Assembly (NCBI GenBank): GCA_050288705.1
Contig: JBNKEI010000207.1
Coordinates: forward strand, 1 to 64,000
Length of the DNA stretch: 64,000 bases
Origin: JBNKEI01 sp050288705
GTDB lineage: Bacteria > Myxococcota > Myxococcia > Myxococcales > UBA5297
Direction of reading: 5' to 3'
Shown piece after piece: positions 62,984 to 64,000 of this stretch. The notes under the pieces are model-generated. The model was not told the DNA's origin and ran no database searches. It saw only the letters and a list, made by a program, of their open reading frames with translations. The position numbers were made by a program, and so were the translations under genes. Within the stretch, counting starts at the first letter, position 1. Each line of letters begins with the position of its first letter.

Positions 62984-64000
<1,017 letters not shown>

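Overview
The window reads as core chromosome of a Gram-negative bacterium, about 45-47% GC by eye. An LptD homologue shows an LPS outer membrane. Several traits together suggest a lineage of the former Deltaproteobacteria (Myxococcota or Bdellovibrionota type): an infC gene starting with AUC, a kinase-fold protein with PEGA repeats, a REC-DUF4388 protein, a HAD-IG 5'-nucleotidase, a VWA/thrombospondin-type-3 lipoprotein and a DUF3516 helicase. I cannot place it more precisely from sequence alone. I see no CRISPR array, prophage or complete insertion sequence.

Layout. 1-12 kb: the 5' part of an NDP-forming acyl-CoA synthetase, an amylosucrase, a divergently transcribed AT-rich and highly diverged GH13 protein, an unknown SH3-like protein, two coupled lipoprotein genes, an ABC ATPase and permease pair without a binding protein, and ribonuclease Z. 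12-18 kb: thioredoxin 2, a HAD-IG nucleotidase, a VWA lipoprotein and an LTA-synthase-like membrane enzyme. 18-25 kb: trpE-trpG behind what looks like a ribosome-mediated Trp attenuator, then a Ski2-like helicase and an odd VgrG-N/LysM fusion. 25-30 kb: a proteostasis cluster (ftsH, a stand-alone sigma-1.1-like protein, grpE, htrA).

30-38 kb: a SpoU methyltransferase, an acetate transporter, tRNA-Gln, a PEGA pseudokinase overlapping a HAD-IB phosphatase, tRNA-Gly, a zinc-ribbon protein, murA and prmC, and a small envelope protein. 38-45 kb: a REC-DUF4388 protein and the aromatic block pheA-tyrA-aroA on the minus strand, then pgsA, an unknown exported protein and tRNA-Val. 45-53 kb: the translation block thrS-infC-rpmI-rplT-pheS-pheT-ihfA and tRNA-Pro. 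53-64 kb: an XRE regulator, lptD, an FHA protein, ybeY, two small outer-membrane-like proteins, prfC, thiC, a three-zinc-ribbon protein, a small membrane protein and the 5' part of alaS.

How they fit together. Two separate chorismate-using units are present: trpEG for tryptophan, and pheA-tyrA-aroA for phenylalanine, tyrosine and chorismate. The clearest regulatory signal is the 336-base leader of trpE. A consensus-like promoter places the expected transcription start on the A of an AUG that opens a 37-codon peptide with three Trp codons. Three mutually exclusive stems follow, arranged as in a classical trp attenuator. This is the most interesting previously undescribed element I can support here, but it is inference and needs RNA-level confirmation.
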